Assembly (NCBI RefSeq): GCF_000986795.1
Contig: NZ_LAYZ01000002.1
Location: forward strand, 310,001-374,000
Direction of reading: 5' to 3'
DNA length: 64,000 nt
Origin: Salinicoccus sediminis
GTDB taxonomy: Bacteria > Bacillota > Bacilli > Staphylococcales > Salinicoccaceae
The position numbers and the translations under genes were made by a program. Of this stretch, positions 7,749-16,689 are shown piece by piece (position 1 is the stretch's first letter; every line of letters starts with the position of its first letter). Below the pieces are notes generated by a model. It worked only from the letters and a program-made list of their open reading frames with translations. It searched no databases and was not told the origin of the DNA.

Positions 7749-9350
7749 TCATGCTTCCCAAAAGAATTCTTTCAATATATTTTCAAGCAGCTCAGGTGTT
7801 ACTTGGAAGGCGTTTTTCCTATGAAGCCGTTCTGTCAGCTTATGTGCGTCCTTTCCAAACGGACCGATGTTGATGAATGGCGCCTGGAGTTTCTGCATCT
7901 CCTCGAATGGAACCGTATATGTCCGGTCCCATACCGGCGTATTGTTCCGGTAGGTTTCCCAGCTGTCATCGTGGCTGTCGTACGTTACATAGCTGAGGTC
8001 GGATATGCCGTTGAAGTAGTGGACTTCAATCGGGTCGATCGAATGGTGCTCCGCCATATAGCTCTTTGTGTAACCGACGATATCCCTGATCAGGCCATCT
8101 TCGGAGGCATTCACTGAAGGATAGTAGGGCGGCGCGAATAAAGTTACGGCAAGCGGGACAAGTTCCTTGCAATGTGTGACCATCCGATTGGCAATCCTCA
8201 TGGATTTTTCCCGGTCGTCCAAGTCGTCCCGGTCCACATAGATATCGAGGATGGCATCCGTCTTCTCAGCCCCGAGTTTTTTCAGTGTGTATTCGTAAAG
8301 CTCGCGGTAGCTCATCGTTCTGATCTGCCCGACCGGCCGGGTGTTCTCCCGACGGCAGATCGTTTCGTATTGCTCCTGGCATTCCTTCATGGCTTCTTTG
8401 GCCAGGAAGTCGTATTTGACGAAAATATCCTCTGCATTCTGCCTCATGGTAAAGACATTATACAGGGAAGCGACATGATGTGACGTCTGGGTGGAATAGT
8501 CTTCTTTCAGATCATAGCTTTTCAGTGTCAGGGGCAGCGGTGTCTTCTCACCGTATTCCTCCTCGGAGAAAGCATCCGTGAACTCCATCTTCTGATTGAG
8601 AAATGATGCCATATAATAGGCGTTCAAACCACGGAGCGGTTCCCCTGCGTGGGTCTCGATTCCATAGAAAAGTGCCGAAGGCATGATTTTCCCGATGGAG
8701 CCTGAGTATATATAGTAGTTTGGATCTTCCGGCCTCTGGGTGAAGCTCGGTTCACTGTTCAGGAAAAGGGATATATCCAGGCCGTGTTTTCTCTTTAATC
8801 CATCAAGCTTTTCAACAGCTGTCCGCATACCGGCGGAATCCACTTCCTCATCCGGCACTGTGAGGAGAAGAAGATTGACCGGCCATCTTTCCTGTATTGC
8901 CTTTTCAAGCAGGTGGATGTGGAGAGCGAGTCCCATCTTCATGTCCATCGTTCCACGTCCGAAAAGATAGTCGCCGGATTTTATATCTTCCTCCACTTCT
9001 CCGGAGAAGTCATTCATATTTTCCCGGAAGTGCTGGGTCAGTTCACGCGGTGAGAACGCGAACCGGCTTCTGGAACCGAACTCTTTCGTGTGTACAGTGT
9101 CAAAGTGGCTGATCAGTATAATCGTCCTGTCAGTCTGTCCGGACCTATAGAGCCCTGATAGGGCATTCCGTTCCCTGCCGGCATCATGGAGCTCAAGGAA
9201 TCCAGGGTTATCCATAAAATAATCCAGCTTGAACAGTTCATCCTTCAGCTTATACGGGAAAAGGATCTCTCCTTCGGTGCCGGTCCTGCTGTCCCATGAA
9301 ACCAGTTGGCATATAAGATCTTCCAGTTGACTCTCTGTATTCCAATTCAT
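7749..9350 (-). CDS. rocB: M20 family metallopeptidase, RocB-like
   Basis: This 533-residue protein matches the long M20 type known from the arginine-use protein RocB of Bacillus. Zinc-site motifs are present: SHFDTVH near residue 80, GRGTMDMKMGLALHIH near residue 135, and PDEEVDSAGMR with the catalytic glutamate pair. The biochemical role of RocB is still unclear; amide hydrolysis of an amino acid derivative is the family expectation. No other arginase-pathway (roc) gene is nearby. It lies 34 bases after an FCD regulator and upstream of an amino acid symporter, with AAGGGGAG before its ATG. The name reflects similarity only. Confidence 0.8.
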   Translation of the reverse strand: MNWNTESQLEDLICQLVSWDSRTGTEGEILFPYKLKDELFKLDYFMDNPGFLELHDAGRERNALSGLYRSGQTDRTIILISHFDTVHTKEFGSRSRFAFSPRELTQHFRENMNDFSGEVEEDIKSGDYLFGRGTMDMKMGLALHIHLLEKAIQERWPVNLLLLTVPDEEVDSAGMRTAVEKLDGLKRKHGLDISLFLNSEPSFTQRPEDPNYYIYSGSIGKIMPSALFYGIETHAGEPLRGLNAYYMASFLNQKMEFTDAFSEEEYGEKTPLPLTLKSYDLKEDYSTQTSHHVASLYNVFTMRQNAEDIFVKYDFLAKEAMKECQEQYETICRRENTRPVGQIRTMSYRELYEYTLKKLGAEKTDAILDIYVDRDDLDDREKSMRIANRMVTHCKELVPLAVTLFAPPYYPSVNASEDGLIRDIVGYTKSYMAEHHSIDPIEVHYFNGISDLSYVTYDSHDDSWETYRNNTPVWDRTYTVPFEEMQKLQAPFINIGPFGKDAHKLTERLHRKNAFQVTPELLENILKEFFWEA

Positions 9351-9384
9351 GATAAAAAATCTCCCCTTGATAAATCTATTGTTC

Positions 9385-10044
9385 CTATCCTTGATAATAC
9401 TGCAGGAAGCGTTTTTCCACGTTGTTCAGATGCACTATCATCTTATCCCTGGATGCGGAAGCATCCTTTCTTTCGATGGCTTCCACAATTTCGCAGTGCT
9501 CCTGATAGGCATCTTCCGCGCTCTGTTCGACTGTCTTCGACAGGATCAGGAAGGCCCGGCTGAGGTCGGCATTGAGCTTTTCAACCATTCTTCTGAACTC
9601 GGAATTCATATTCGGGGTCGTCAGAGTAAGATGGAATTCCTTGTCATACTTCATGAATTCTGCATACCGGTTGTCATCAATCGCCTTTTTCTGCATTTCC
9701 AGATTCTTTTTAAGCCTGTTTATCAGCGTTTCATCCATCTTCATGATCACTTTTTCAATATTATGCACTTCGAGCAGGTTTCTCAGCTCCATATGCTCAA
9801 GGGACATTTCTCTGGTGAATGTGGCAACGACCGCGGGCGCCCCCGTCTCCTGGATGATGAGCCCTTCGGATGCAAGCCGGGCCAGCGTGTCCCTGAAGGG
9901 GGTCCGGCTGATACCCAGCTGCTTTGAATATTTCTCTTCATGCAGAGCGTCACCGCCTTTCAGCTCGCCAAGAAGTATGGATTCCTTCAGAATTTCATAC
10001 GCCTGATCTGACAGGCTTGTGCTTTTTGGTATCTTCCGCATCAT
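9385..10044 (-). CDS. GntR-family regulator with FCD ligand domain
   Basis: A winged helix-turn-helix domain (about residues 5-70, including GISRTPFRDTLARLASEGLI) is joined to an all-helical FCD effector domain that ends with the usual H-C-E-I-V-E-A-I and M-I-V-H-L segments. The start is taken as the ATG at 10044 because GGAG lies eight bases before it; a GTG at 10077 is also in frame but has no clear binding site. The gene is inside a minus-strand unit with the aminotransferase, RocB-like peptidase and symporter. The three matching dyads at 11257-11517 between this unit and the divergent TRAP operon are its likely operators, making it a shared regulator of both. The effector is unknown, probably a carboxylate. 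Confidence 0.9.
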   Translation of the reverse strand: MMRKIPKSTSLSDQAYEILKESILLGELKGGDALHEEKYSKQLGISRTPFRDTLARLASEGLIIQETGAPAVVATFTREMSLEHMELRNLLEVHNIEKVIMKMDETLINRLKKNLEMQKKAIDDNRYAEFMKYDKEFHLTLTTPNMNSEFRRMVEKLNADLSRAFLILSKTVEQSAEDAYQEHCEIVEAIERKDASASRDKMIVHLNNVEKRFLQYYQG

Positions 10045-10077
10045 AAAATCAACTCCGTCCCGTCCAACTGATGGCAC

Positions 10078-11238
10078 TCATGATTTCTGCCGTGCTATGA
10101 AACGCTCCATCCTGTCCATCCCTTTCGCCAGATTATCCAATGAACTGGCATAGGATATCCTGACATGGCTGTGGTCGTCCTTGGAAAATGTCGACCCCGG
10201 AACGACTGCAACATGCTCTTCGTCCAGCAGTTTTGCTGCGAATGAGACATCATCCATGCCGGTTGTGGAAATGTCCGGAAAAATATAGAAGGCCCCAGTG
10301 GGCTTTTTGGAAGGCAGCCCCATGTCCTCAAGACGCCTGTATGTATAGTCCCGGCGTTCAACGTACTGCATGTTCATTTCATGGGGAAACTCACGCGTGT
10401 GATCCAATGCTTCGATCGCTGCGTACTGGCTCGGGAGCGACGCGCAGATCGAGTTGTTGAGATGCACTTTAAGCACATGCTTCATGACTGTTTTCGGCCC
10501 GAGTACATAGCCGATCCTCCAGCCGGTCATGGCATGGGATTTCGACAGCCCGTGAATGATGAACAGTCTGCTGTGAATATTCTCAAAGAAGCCGAATGAT
10601 ATATGCTTATCCGCAAATGTGTTCTCACTGTATATTTCATCGGATATGATGAAGACCTCTTTCCCAGCGAGCATTTCTGCAAGCTTTTCCATCTGTCCGC
10701 AAGGCAGGGATACACCGGTCGGATTGGAGGGATAGTTGAATATGATCGCCTTGGTGTTGTCATTGATCAGAGCTGCGAGTGCATCCGGATCCGGCATGAA
10801 GCCGCTCTCCGAGGTATCAAGATGCACGGGTGTGCCGCCATTCAGCCGGATCAGCGGTTCGTATCCTGAGTAGCTCGGGGAGGGGAGTATGACTTCATCG
10901 CCCTCCACCATGATCGTCCGAAGAACAGAGTCCAGAGCCTCACTGGCTCCGTTGGTAATGACGATTTCGCTGCCGGGATCATAGCTGCATCCGTAGGCGT
11001 CCCTGAAAAACCCGGTGACACTTTCCCTTAGAGCGGGCAGGCCTGCATTGTGTGAGTACCCCGTCCTGTTCTCCCTGATGGCTGATATACCCGCCTCTTT
11101 GACATTCTCCGGGGTTGGGAAATCCGGCTGGCCGATCGTCAGGTTGATTCCGTCCTCAAATTCGGCGACCCTGTTGGCAAAAACCCGTATGCCGGGCACT
11201 GTCAGAGAAGCTGCTGTGGGGTTTATACGATGATCCAA
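10078..11238 (-). CDS. PLP-dependent class I/II aminotransferase, PatA-like
   Basis: A fold-type I aminotransferase with the substrate and cofactor motifs TIGQPDFPTP, YPSNPTGV, SDEIYSE and the PLP lysine in GLSKSHAMTGWRIG. It resembles Bacillus PatA/aspartate-type enzymes in length (386 residues from the chosen start) and motif spacing. The start is read as TTG at 11238, six bases after GAGGTG. A GTG at 11247 and upstream frame to 11307 are possible, but the extension is hydrophobic and passes through the operator, so I reject it. It heads the minus-strand unit and is divergent from TRAP genes sharing the same operators. A lysine-synthesis role is possible, but the setting suggests catabolic transamination of an imported amino acid. 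Confidence 0.88.
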   Translation of the reverse strand: MDHRINPTAASLTVPGIRVFANRVAEFEDGINLTIGQPDFPTPENVKEAGISAIRENRTGYSHNAGLPALRESVTGFFRDAYGCSYDPGSEIVITNGASEALDSVLRTIMVEGDEVILPSPSYSGYEPLIRLNGGTPVHLDTSESGFMPDPDALAALINDNTKAIIFNYPSNPTGVSLPCGQMEKLAEMLAGKEVFIISDEIYSENTFADKHISFGFFENIHSRLFIIHGLSKSHAMTGWRIGYVLGPKTVMKHVLKVHLNNSICASLPSQYAAIEALDHTREFPHEMNMQYVERRDYTYRRLEDMGLPSKKPTGAFYIFPDISTTGMDDVSFAAKLLDEEHVAVVPGSTFSKDDHSHVRISYASSLDNLAKGMDRMERFIARQKS

Positions 11239-11256
11239 TTTCTGCACCTCATTTCC

Positions 11257-11271
11257 TGTATACAGTATACA
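11257..11271. promoter_or_regulatory. GntR-type operator, copy 1
   Basis: TGTATACAGTATACA is a 7-1-7 palindrome lying 19 bases before the aminotransferase start. It has two relatives at 11397 and 11503. Confidence 0.75.
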
Positions 11272-11396
11272 TAAAGCAATTATAAAACTGAAAATTCTAA
11301 AAATCAAACCATTGCTGGAAGTTTTTGCAAAGGAATCAGATTTGACTCATTTTTCTAATAATTTGTTGACGGCTGAAAATCGTTACCGTAGCCTTT

Positions 11397-11411
11397 GGTA
11401 TACAGTATACA
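11397..11411. promoter_or_regulatory. GntR-type operator, copy 2
   Basis: GGTATACAGTATACA differs from copy 1 at its first base only. It sits in the middle of the 310-base gap between the divergent aminotransferase and TRAP genes. Confidence 0.75.
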
Positions 11412-11502
11412 TAAAATGTTCCGTTAATTGTATAGTAATTCATATATATTAATATTTATTTATAATTATGTTGACATAACTAAAGGCATACTGTAACCTT
11501 TT

Positions 11503-11517
11503 TGTATAAAATATACA
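11503..11517. promoter_or_regulatory. GntR-type operator, copy 3
   Basis: TGTATAAAATATACA keeps both TGTATA/TATACA arms. It is 31 bases before the dctP start, downstream of a TTGACA (11471-11476) that may be a -35 element, in a position suited to block transcription of the TRAP operon. Confidence 0.7.
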
Positions 11518-11548
11518 TATTCTTGAGAAAATGAAGGACGGGGATCTG

Positions 11549-12559
11549 ATGAAGAAATGTTTGGCGCTGGCTGTATTCCTGGTTCTGACGATTGTTTTAT
11601 CCGGATGCGGCAATGAAGAGCAGGCCGCCAGCCAGGAAACCGTAACGCTACAGCTGGGGCATGCGCTTTCTCCCGGCACCCCGGCTTCCGATAATATCGA
11701 TGAACTTGCCCAGGTGATCGAAGAGAAGACAGAAGGCAGGGTCAAGTTCGAAATTTACGGCAACGGACAGCTGGGGTCCGAAACTGAAATGCTGGAACAG
11801 ATGCAGATCGGCTCCATGCAGGCCGGAGCGATCATGGTGGGTTCCATGCAGTATCTCGACCTGAGGATGGCCATTGAAGACCTGCCCTACATGTGGAAGG
11901 ATGTGAACCACGCAAGACAGGCGTATAAAGGGGAATTCGGAGACTATCTGGCAGACATAATGGCAGAGGAAGGCATGACCAGAATCGGCTATATGGAGTG
12001 GGGAAACCGTCATATCACTAATAATAAGGGGCCGATTGAAAAACCCGAAGACCTGGAAGGGATGAAGATCAGGGTGGCCGAAACGGCACTCAGGGTCGAC
12101 GCCTTCGAACAGCTCGGGGCACTGCCGACTGTGATGGCTTTCAGTGAGGTGTACGGGGCACTGCAACAGGGCGCCCTTGATGCCCAGGAAAATCCGCTTG
12201 CAAATATAGTCGCTCCGAGACTCTATGAAGTCCAGGATTATCTATCCCTGACCGGCCATTTCTACAATACTGTAATGCTTGCGGTGGATACAGATGTATG
12301 GGAGCAGATTTCAGAAGCGGACAGGCAGCTCATCCTGGATGAAACAGAGAAAGCCTCGGATGAAGTGATTGAGGAAAATGATGCGGCTGAAGCGGAGTAT
12401 CTGGCCGAACTCGAAGAGTACGGGGTACAGATCAACGATAATGTCGATACTGAAGCATTCAGGGAAGAGATGCTGCCCATTTATGAAGAATGGGAGAAGG
12501 AAGTATTCGGAGAGGAATTAATGGGAATCTATAATGATGCATCTGGTTGGGAAGAATGA
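11549..12559 (+). CDS. dctP: TRAP transporter substrate-binding lipoprotein, DctP family
   Basis: The extracellular receptor of a TRAP carboxylate importer. A lipoprotein signal with lipobox LSGC ends at about Cys20, so the mature protein is anchored outside the membrane. The DctP signature with the carboxylate-binding arginine is in DLEGMKIRVAET. The length of about 336 residues is typical. I choose ATG 11549 over ATG 11531 because AAGGA lies ten bases before 11549, while the earlier codon has no binding site. It is followed by DctQ and DctM. The ligand is unknown; co-occurrence with a 2-oxopentenoate hydratase and an aminotransferase points to a short 2-oxo, 2-hydroxy or 2-amino acid. Confidence 0.93.
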   Translation: MKKCLALAVFLVLTIVLSGCGNEEQAASQETVTLQLGHALSPGTPASDNIDELAQVIEEKTEGRVKFEIYGNGQLGSETEMLEQMQIGSMQAGAIMVGSMQYLDLRMAIEDLPYMWKDVNHARQAYKGEFGDYLADIMAEEGMTRIGYMEWGNRHITNNKGPIEKPEDLEGMKIRVAETALRVDAFEQLGALPTVMAFSEVYGALQQGALDAQENPLANIVAPRLYEVQDYLSLTGHFYNTVMLAVDTDVWEQISEADRQLILDETEKASDEVIEENDAAEAEYLAELEEYGVQINDNVDTEAFREEMLPIYEEWEKEVFGEELMGIYNDASGWEE

Positions 12560-12599
12560 TCGTTCTTCCCTTCCTTTTAAAATAAGGAGAATCGTACAT

Positions 12600-13076
12600 A
12601 TGCAATTCACAAAAATACTTGTCAATATACTGACGTGGCTTTGTATCATCTCCATCACTCTGCTTACGGGGATTGTCCTGCTGCAGGTGATCTCAAGGGT
12701 ATCGGACATCTTCGTGCCCGGTACAGAAGAGCTGGCCCGGCTGCTGATTGTATGGCTGACGTTTCTTGGCAGCAGTCTCGCAATACATGAAAAGATGCAC
12801 CTTGCGGTCAATTATTTTGTAAGGAAAGTCGGGAAGGACAAAAGGAAATACGTCCATCTATTCGTCAATATACTGCTCTCCCTTTTTTACGCGGTTCTTA
12901 CTGTGTACGGGTTCAGACTGGCGGCGGATTCCATGTCATCATCGTCGCCGGCACTGCAGCTGCCGATGGGCATTTTCTATCTCGCACTGCCTGTCAGTGG
13001 ATTGTTCTCCCTTTATTTCATCCTGAGCGGTATGAAGAAATCTCCTACGGAAGATGAAGGAAGGGGAGCGGTATGA
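12600..13076 (+). CDS. dctQ: TRAP transporter small permease, DctQ family
   Basis: A 158-residue membrane protein with four predicted helices, the standard DctQ size. It includes the conserved motif region EELARLLIVWLTFLGSSLAI and the charged segment after HEKMHL. It forms the membrane complex with DctM. The start is ATG 12600, with AAGGAG ten bases upstream; the frame is open 22 codons further up, into the end of dctP, but that part lacks a binding site. The stop codon overlaps the ATG of dctM (ATGA), showing translational coupling. Confidence 0.92.
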   Translation: MQFTKILVNILTWLCIISITLLTGIVLLQVISRVSDIFVPGTEELARLLIVWLTFLGSSLAIHEKMHLAVNYFVRKVGKDKRKYVHLFVNILLSLFYAVLTVYGFRLAADSMSSSSPALQLPMGIFYLALPVSGLFSLYFILSGMKKSPTEDEGRGAV

Positions 13077-14356
13077 TGATATTCGGGATACTGGTCGTAT
13101 TTTTCGGACTGCTGTTTCTGGGGATGCCGATCGGCTATGTCATCGGCATCGTTGCCATAGCGATGCTGCTCATGGGCGGCGTACCGCTTGAGATACTGGT
13201 GCAGCGGATGTTCGCCGGCGTCAACAATTTCTCCTATCTGGCACTGCCGCTGTTCATACTTGCTGGAAACATCATGGGCAAAGGCGGACTGACCAGGCGA
13301 CTGATGGCATTCTCCAGTGCCCTGGTCGGCAGGCTGGCCGGCGGTACGGCGATAACCACCGTCGTGACTACGGCATTATTCGGCGCGGTTTCAGGCTCGA
13401 CAGTGGCGACAACATACGCTGTGGGCTCGGTGATGGTGCCGAGGCTGCAGGAGGAGAAATACAGCAATTCATTTATCGCCAGTATAATGGGGCCGGCCGG
13501 GGTGCTTGGACTGATCATCCCGCCGAGCATTACGATGGTCATACTGGGGATTACAGCAAACATTTCAATCGGCAGCCTGTTTATCGCCGGCGTCATTCCC
13601 GGAACACTGCTGACTGCAGCACTCTGCATCTACGTGGCATTCATGGCCAAAAGAGAAGGTTACGGGGAAATCAGAACAGAGAAGGTGACGGGGAGGGAAA
13701 TATGGAGAACAGGGCGCGCGGCATTCTTCCCGCTCCTCACTCCGGTATTCATCATCGGCAGTATATTCAGCGGGCTTGCTACGGCAACAGAGGCCGCCGT
13801 CATTGCGGTGGCATATGGTCTGGTTCTGGCAATGCTCTACAGGGAGCTTGATTTCAGGAAATACAAGGACATCATGGTCACTTCGGCCGTGACATCAGCA
13901 ACCATACTGATCATAATCTCCGCGGCAAATGCATTTACATACGTGTTGACGGTAAACCATATCCCGGCGATGATTACCGATTTCTTCCTCGGGTTTGCGA
14001 ACTCGCCGCTCATGTTCCTGCTGATTGTATCATTGATACTGCTTATACTGGGCACACTCACCGAAGTAACGTCACTGATCATATTGCTCAGTCCGATATT
14101 CATGCCGATAGCCACAGAATTCGGCATCGACCCGATTCATTTCGGCATGGTGCTAATCATGAACTTTGCCCTGGCGAACATCACACCACCGGTCGGACTG
14201 TCCCTGATAGCAGGCTGCAGCATCACCGACAGGAAGATGGGGATAGAGGAAACACTGCCGTATGTGCTCCATGTCCTGGTCATCGTGGCAATCATGGTGC
14301 TGATCATCATATTCTTCCCGGCCATTTCCACATTCCTGCCAGGATTGTTCAAATAA
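13073..14356 (+). CDS. dctM: TRAP transporter large permease, DctM family
   Basis: The 427-residue ion-coupled transport subunit, with about twelve membrane segments. Family motifs include LPLFILAGNIMGKGG near residue 60, TTALFGAVSGSTVATTYAVG, and GPAGVLGLIIPPSI, followed by FALANITPPVGL near the end. It overlaps dctQ by four bases; ATG 13076 is an alternative start. With DctP and DctQ it makes one complete sodium-driven importer. The cupin gene follows after 12 bases and belongs to the same transcript. Confidence 0.94.
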   Translation: MMIFGILVVFFGLLFLGMPIGYVIGIVAIAMLLMGGVPLEILVQRMFAGVNNFSYLALPLFILAGNIMGKGGLTRRLMAFSSALVGRLAGGTAITTVVTTALFGAVSGSTVATTYAVGSVMVPRLQEEKYSNSFIASIMGPAGVLGLIIPPSITMVILGITANISIGSLFIAGVIPGTLLTAALCIYVAFMAKREGYGEIRTEKVTGREIWRTGRAAFFPLLTPVFIIGSIFSGLATATEAAVIAVAYGLVLAMLYRELDFRKYKDIMVTSAVTSATILIIISAANAFTYVLTVNHIPAMITDFFLGFANSPLMFLLIVSLILLILGTLTEVTSLIILLSPIFMPIATEFGIDPIHFGMVLIMNFALANITPPVGLSLIAGCSITDRKMGIEETLPYVLHVLVIVAIMVLIIIFFPAISTFLPGLFK

Positions 14357-14368
14357 GAGGTGTTCGAA

Positions 14369-14704
14369 ATGATACTTAATATAGAAGAAACAGACAGATA
14401 CTATGAGCTGCACGGCGGTGAAGGCGAGGTTACAATCAGCAGACTGCTTGATAAAGGGGTGGCCGAAGGGCTGGAACTTTTTGCGGTCGTCACCGTCCCA
14501 AAAGGTGCGAGCATCGGTTACCACACCCATCAGAGTGACTCGGAGGGATACTACATCCTGTCGGGGGACGCCGAATTCACCGATGCCGACGGCTCGGTGA
14601 AGACAGTCGGTGCCGGGGAGCTATGCCTGATAACGAAAGGGCAGTCGCACGGCATCAGGAACAGCGGAGATATGGAACTGAAATTTCTTGCCGTGGTGTT
14701 CTGA
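14369..14704 (+). CDS. Small cupin-domain protein
   Basis: A 111-residue single-domain cupin. The metal-binding motif 1 is GYHTHQSDSEGYYILSGDAE, with His-x-His and a later Glu, and motif 2 is KGQSHGIRNSG with one His. Such small cupins may be isomerases, epimerases, or ligand-binding proteins; the reaction here is not known. The start is ATG 14369, six bases after AGGTG; a GTG nine bases earlier is less likely. It is between the TRAP permease and the hydratase, so it probably acts on the imported compound or a first derivative, for example in tautomer or isomer conversion. That role is inference. Confidence 0.85.
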   Translation: MILNIEETDRYYELHGGEGEVTISRLLDKGVAEGLELFAVVTVPKGASIGYHTHQSDSEGYYILSGDAEFTDADGSVKTVGAGELCLITKGQSHGIRNSGDMELKFLAVVF

Positions 14705-14768
14705 GATGATTTGTCTGCAAATAAAACAACTGTGTTATATTTAGAGTAAACGTCCCGGAGGTATTGAT

Positions 14769-15515
14769 ATGTCAGCTGTAAAAAAACTATATGATGCATA
14801 TGCCAAAAATGAGCCTTTGAAGCGCGGAGTCATCGGGGTCACTGACCTGGAGGAAGCATACTCGGTCCAGGATGCGGTGCTGGACCTTAAAATAGAATCC
14901 GGAGAAGTACTGAGCGGCTATAAAATAAGTCTAACGAGCGAGGAAACACAAAAACTGTTCAAGAGTGACCAGCCACTCTACGGCGCAATGACCGACCGTA
15001 CGATCCTGGATAGAGTGTCACTCGGAGATTTCAATATCCCGCTACTTGAGATGGAACTTGTATTCATCGTGGATGAAATCGTGTTTCCCGAAGATAATGT
15101 GGACGATATCATGAGGAAATGCAGGGTGGCGCCGGGGGCTGAAATTCCGGATGGTCGATACGAAGACTGGTTCCCGAACATCGACCTTTATGAAGTCGTT
15201 TCGGATGGGGCGGTGAACGGAGCCGTGATTTTCGGTGAACCCCGGAAGTTTGAGTATGATGACCTTGATGACATCAAAGGAACATTGTCGCATAACGGCG
15301 AAATCATCAAGGAAGGCCAGTCCACGGAAGTACTTGGACATCCTGCAAAAGCAGTGAAGTGGCTCGCCGAAGCACTGTCCGGGAGGAGCAGGACCCTGAA
15401 CGCCGGCCTGTTCGTCTCTGCCGGAACTTTCAATATCCCGGTCGAACTTGAAGCGGGTAAATATACAGTAGAATATGAAAACATCGGCAAAGTGGAGTTT
15501 GAAGTGACGGAATAG
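14769..15515 (+). CDS. mhpD: 2-keto-4-pentenoate hydratase family protein
   Basis: This 248-residue protein belongs to the hydratase/decarboxylase branch of the fumarylacetoacetate hydrolase superfamily (MhpD/DmpE/DmpH type). It should add water to 2-hydroxypenta-2,4-dienoate, giving 4-hydroxy-2-oxopentanoate. The signs are GYKISLTSEETQKLF near residue 45, the metal-site segment PLLEMELVFIVDE near residue 90, and the later VLGHPAKAVKWLAEALS block. CCGGAGG lies seven bases before ATG. Its product is exactly the substrate of MhpE encoded at 1634-2659, so hydratase, aldolase and dehydrogenase of one pathway all occur in this window though in two transcripts. No ring-cleaving dioxygenase is seen. 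Confidence 0.88.
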   Translation: MSAVKKLYDAYAKNEPLKRGVIGVTDLEEAYSVQDAVLDLKIESGEVLSGYKISLTSEETQKLFKSDQPLYGAMTDRTILDRVSLGDFNIPLLEMELVFIVDEIVFPEDNVDDIMRKCRVAPGAEIPDGRYEDWFPNIDLYEVVSDGAVNGAVIFGEPRKFEYDDLDDIKGTLSHNGEIIKEGQSTEVLGHPAKAVKWLAEALSGRSRTLNAGLFVSAGTFNIPVELEAGKYTVEYENIGKVEFEVTE

Positions 15516-15559
15516 GAATATATTATGCCCCATTTCATGGACAATGACAGTGGGGGCAT

Positions 15560-15598
15560 AAAAATAACGCAGACAGTTGAACTGTCTGCGTTATTTTT
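15560..15598. terminator. Bidirectional terminator between hydratase and ilvE
   Basis: A 19-bp perfect inverted repeat with A-rich left and T-rich right ends (15560-15578 and 15580-15598) lies between two convergent genes and gives a T tract in both directions. A smaller GCCCC/GGGGC dyad lies just before it. Confidence 0.92.
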
Positions 15599-15602
15599 GC
15601 TT

Positions 15603-16670
15603 TTACAGCCTGACGACCCAGCCGAATGGATCTTCTTTCCTGCCGTACTGGATGTCCGTCAGGTCATTGAACAGATCAAGCGACACTTCACCGACCTGGT
15701 TGTCGTTGACGATGTAATCGACGCCGTGGATGTTCAGCTTGCCGACAGGTGCGATGACTGCCGCTGTCCCTGCACCGAAGACTTCCGTGACTCTGCCGCC
15801 ATGAATATCTTCCACAAGATCATCGATGTGGATCTTTTCCTCTTTTACTGTATAGCCTTTGTACTTGGCAAGTTCGATGATGGATTTCCGCGTGATGCCG
15901 GGCAGGATGGAACCGTTCAGCTGGGGTGTGACCAGTTCTCCGTCTCTCACGAAGAAGATGTTCATGCTGCCGACTTCCTCCACATATTTCTGTTCGACAC
16001 CGTCCAGCCAGAGCACCTGCTCATAGCCGAGCTCATTTGCCTTCTTCTGTGCAAGCAGGCTGGCTGCATAGTTGCCACTCACTTTGGCGAAGCCTACGCC
16101 GCCGCGGACGGAGCGGACGAAATCGTCCTCCACATAGATGCTTGTCGGGTTGAGCTGTGTGGCACCGTAATAGCCGCCGACCGGGGAAAGGATGATGTTG
16201 AACTGATACGTTTCCGATGGCCTTACACCGAGGAACGGCTCATCGGCGAAAACGAACGGCCGGATATATAGGGACTGTCCTTCGCCATCCGGCACCCAGT
16301 CACGCTCCAATTTGAGCAGTTCGTACAGCGCATTCAGCGCGTTCTCTTCATTGATTTCCGGCATGGACAGCCGGGACAGTGACTCGTTCATCCGCTTGAA
16401 GTTCTGATCGGGGCGGAATAAAAGGATGTCATCCCCCTGCTTGTAGGCTTTCAGACCTTCGAATACGGACTGGCCGTAATGGATGGCCTGGGCGCTCGGT
16501 GACAGCTGCAGGTTCTGGTAGGGGACGATGGACGCACCGGACCATCCGTATTCAGGTGTATATCTGTTTGTGAACATGTAATCTGTGAAGACGGTCCCGA
16601 ACTGTACCGTGGAAACATCCGGTTTATGCTTCAGTTCATTGGCTCTTTCGATTTGCAGTGTTTGTGACAT
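15603..16670 (-). CDS. ilvE: Branched-chain amino acid aminotransferase
   Basis: A fold-type IV PLP enzyme that interconverts leucine, isoleucine and valine with their 2-oxo acids. The 355-residue length fits the group with an N-terminal extension (BCAT type II). Motifs include the phosphate and substrate region [19 protein letters not shown] with the PLP lysine near residue 196 ([11 protein letters not shown]), and [15 protein letters not shown] near residue 295. GAGGAGG precedes the ATG at 16670. It is a single gene downstream of cstA on the same strand, with 19 bases between them, so it may be read from the cstA promoter too. Confidence 0.95.
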   Translation of the reverse strand: MSQTLQIERANELKHKPDVSTVQFGTVFTDYMFTNRYTPEYGWSGASIVPYQNLQLSPSAQAIHYGQSVFEGLKAYKQGDDILLFRPDQNFKRMNESLSRLSMPEINEENALNALYELLKLERDWVPDGEGQSLYIRPFVFADEPFLGVRPSETYQFNIILSPVGGYYGATQLNPTSIYVEDDFVRSVRGGVGFAKVSGNYAASLLAQKKANELGYEQVLWLDGVEQKYVEEVGSMNIFFVRDGELVTPQLNGSILPGITRKSIIELAKYKGYTVKEEKIHIDDLVEDIHGGRVTEVFGAGTAAVIAPVGKLNIHGVDYIVNDNQVGEVSLDLFNDLTDIQYGRKEDPFGWVVRL

Positions 16671-16689
16671 GACGATTCCTCCTCGATTA

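Noticed and set aside
11239-11307. N-terminal extension of the aminotransferase from 11307
   Set aside because: The added hydrophobic residues would be encoded by the operator palindrome, and GAGGTG supports the downstream TTG start instead.
15525-16271. Plus-strand frame of 248 codons opposite ilvE
   Set aside because: It begins in a terminator and runs antisense through ilvE; no domain is recognisable.
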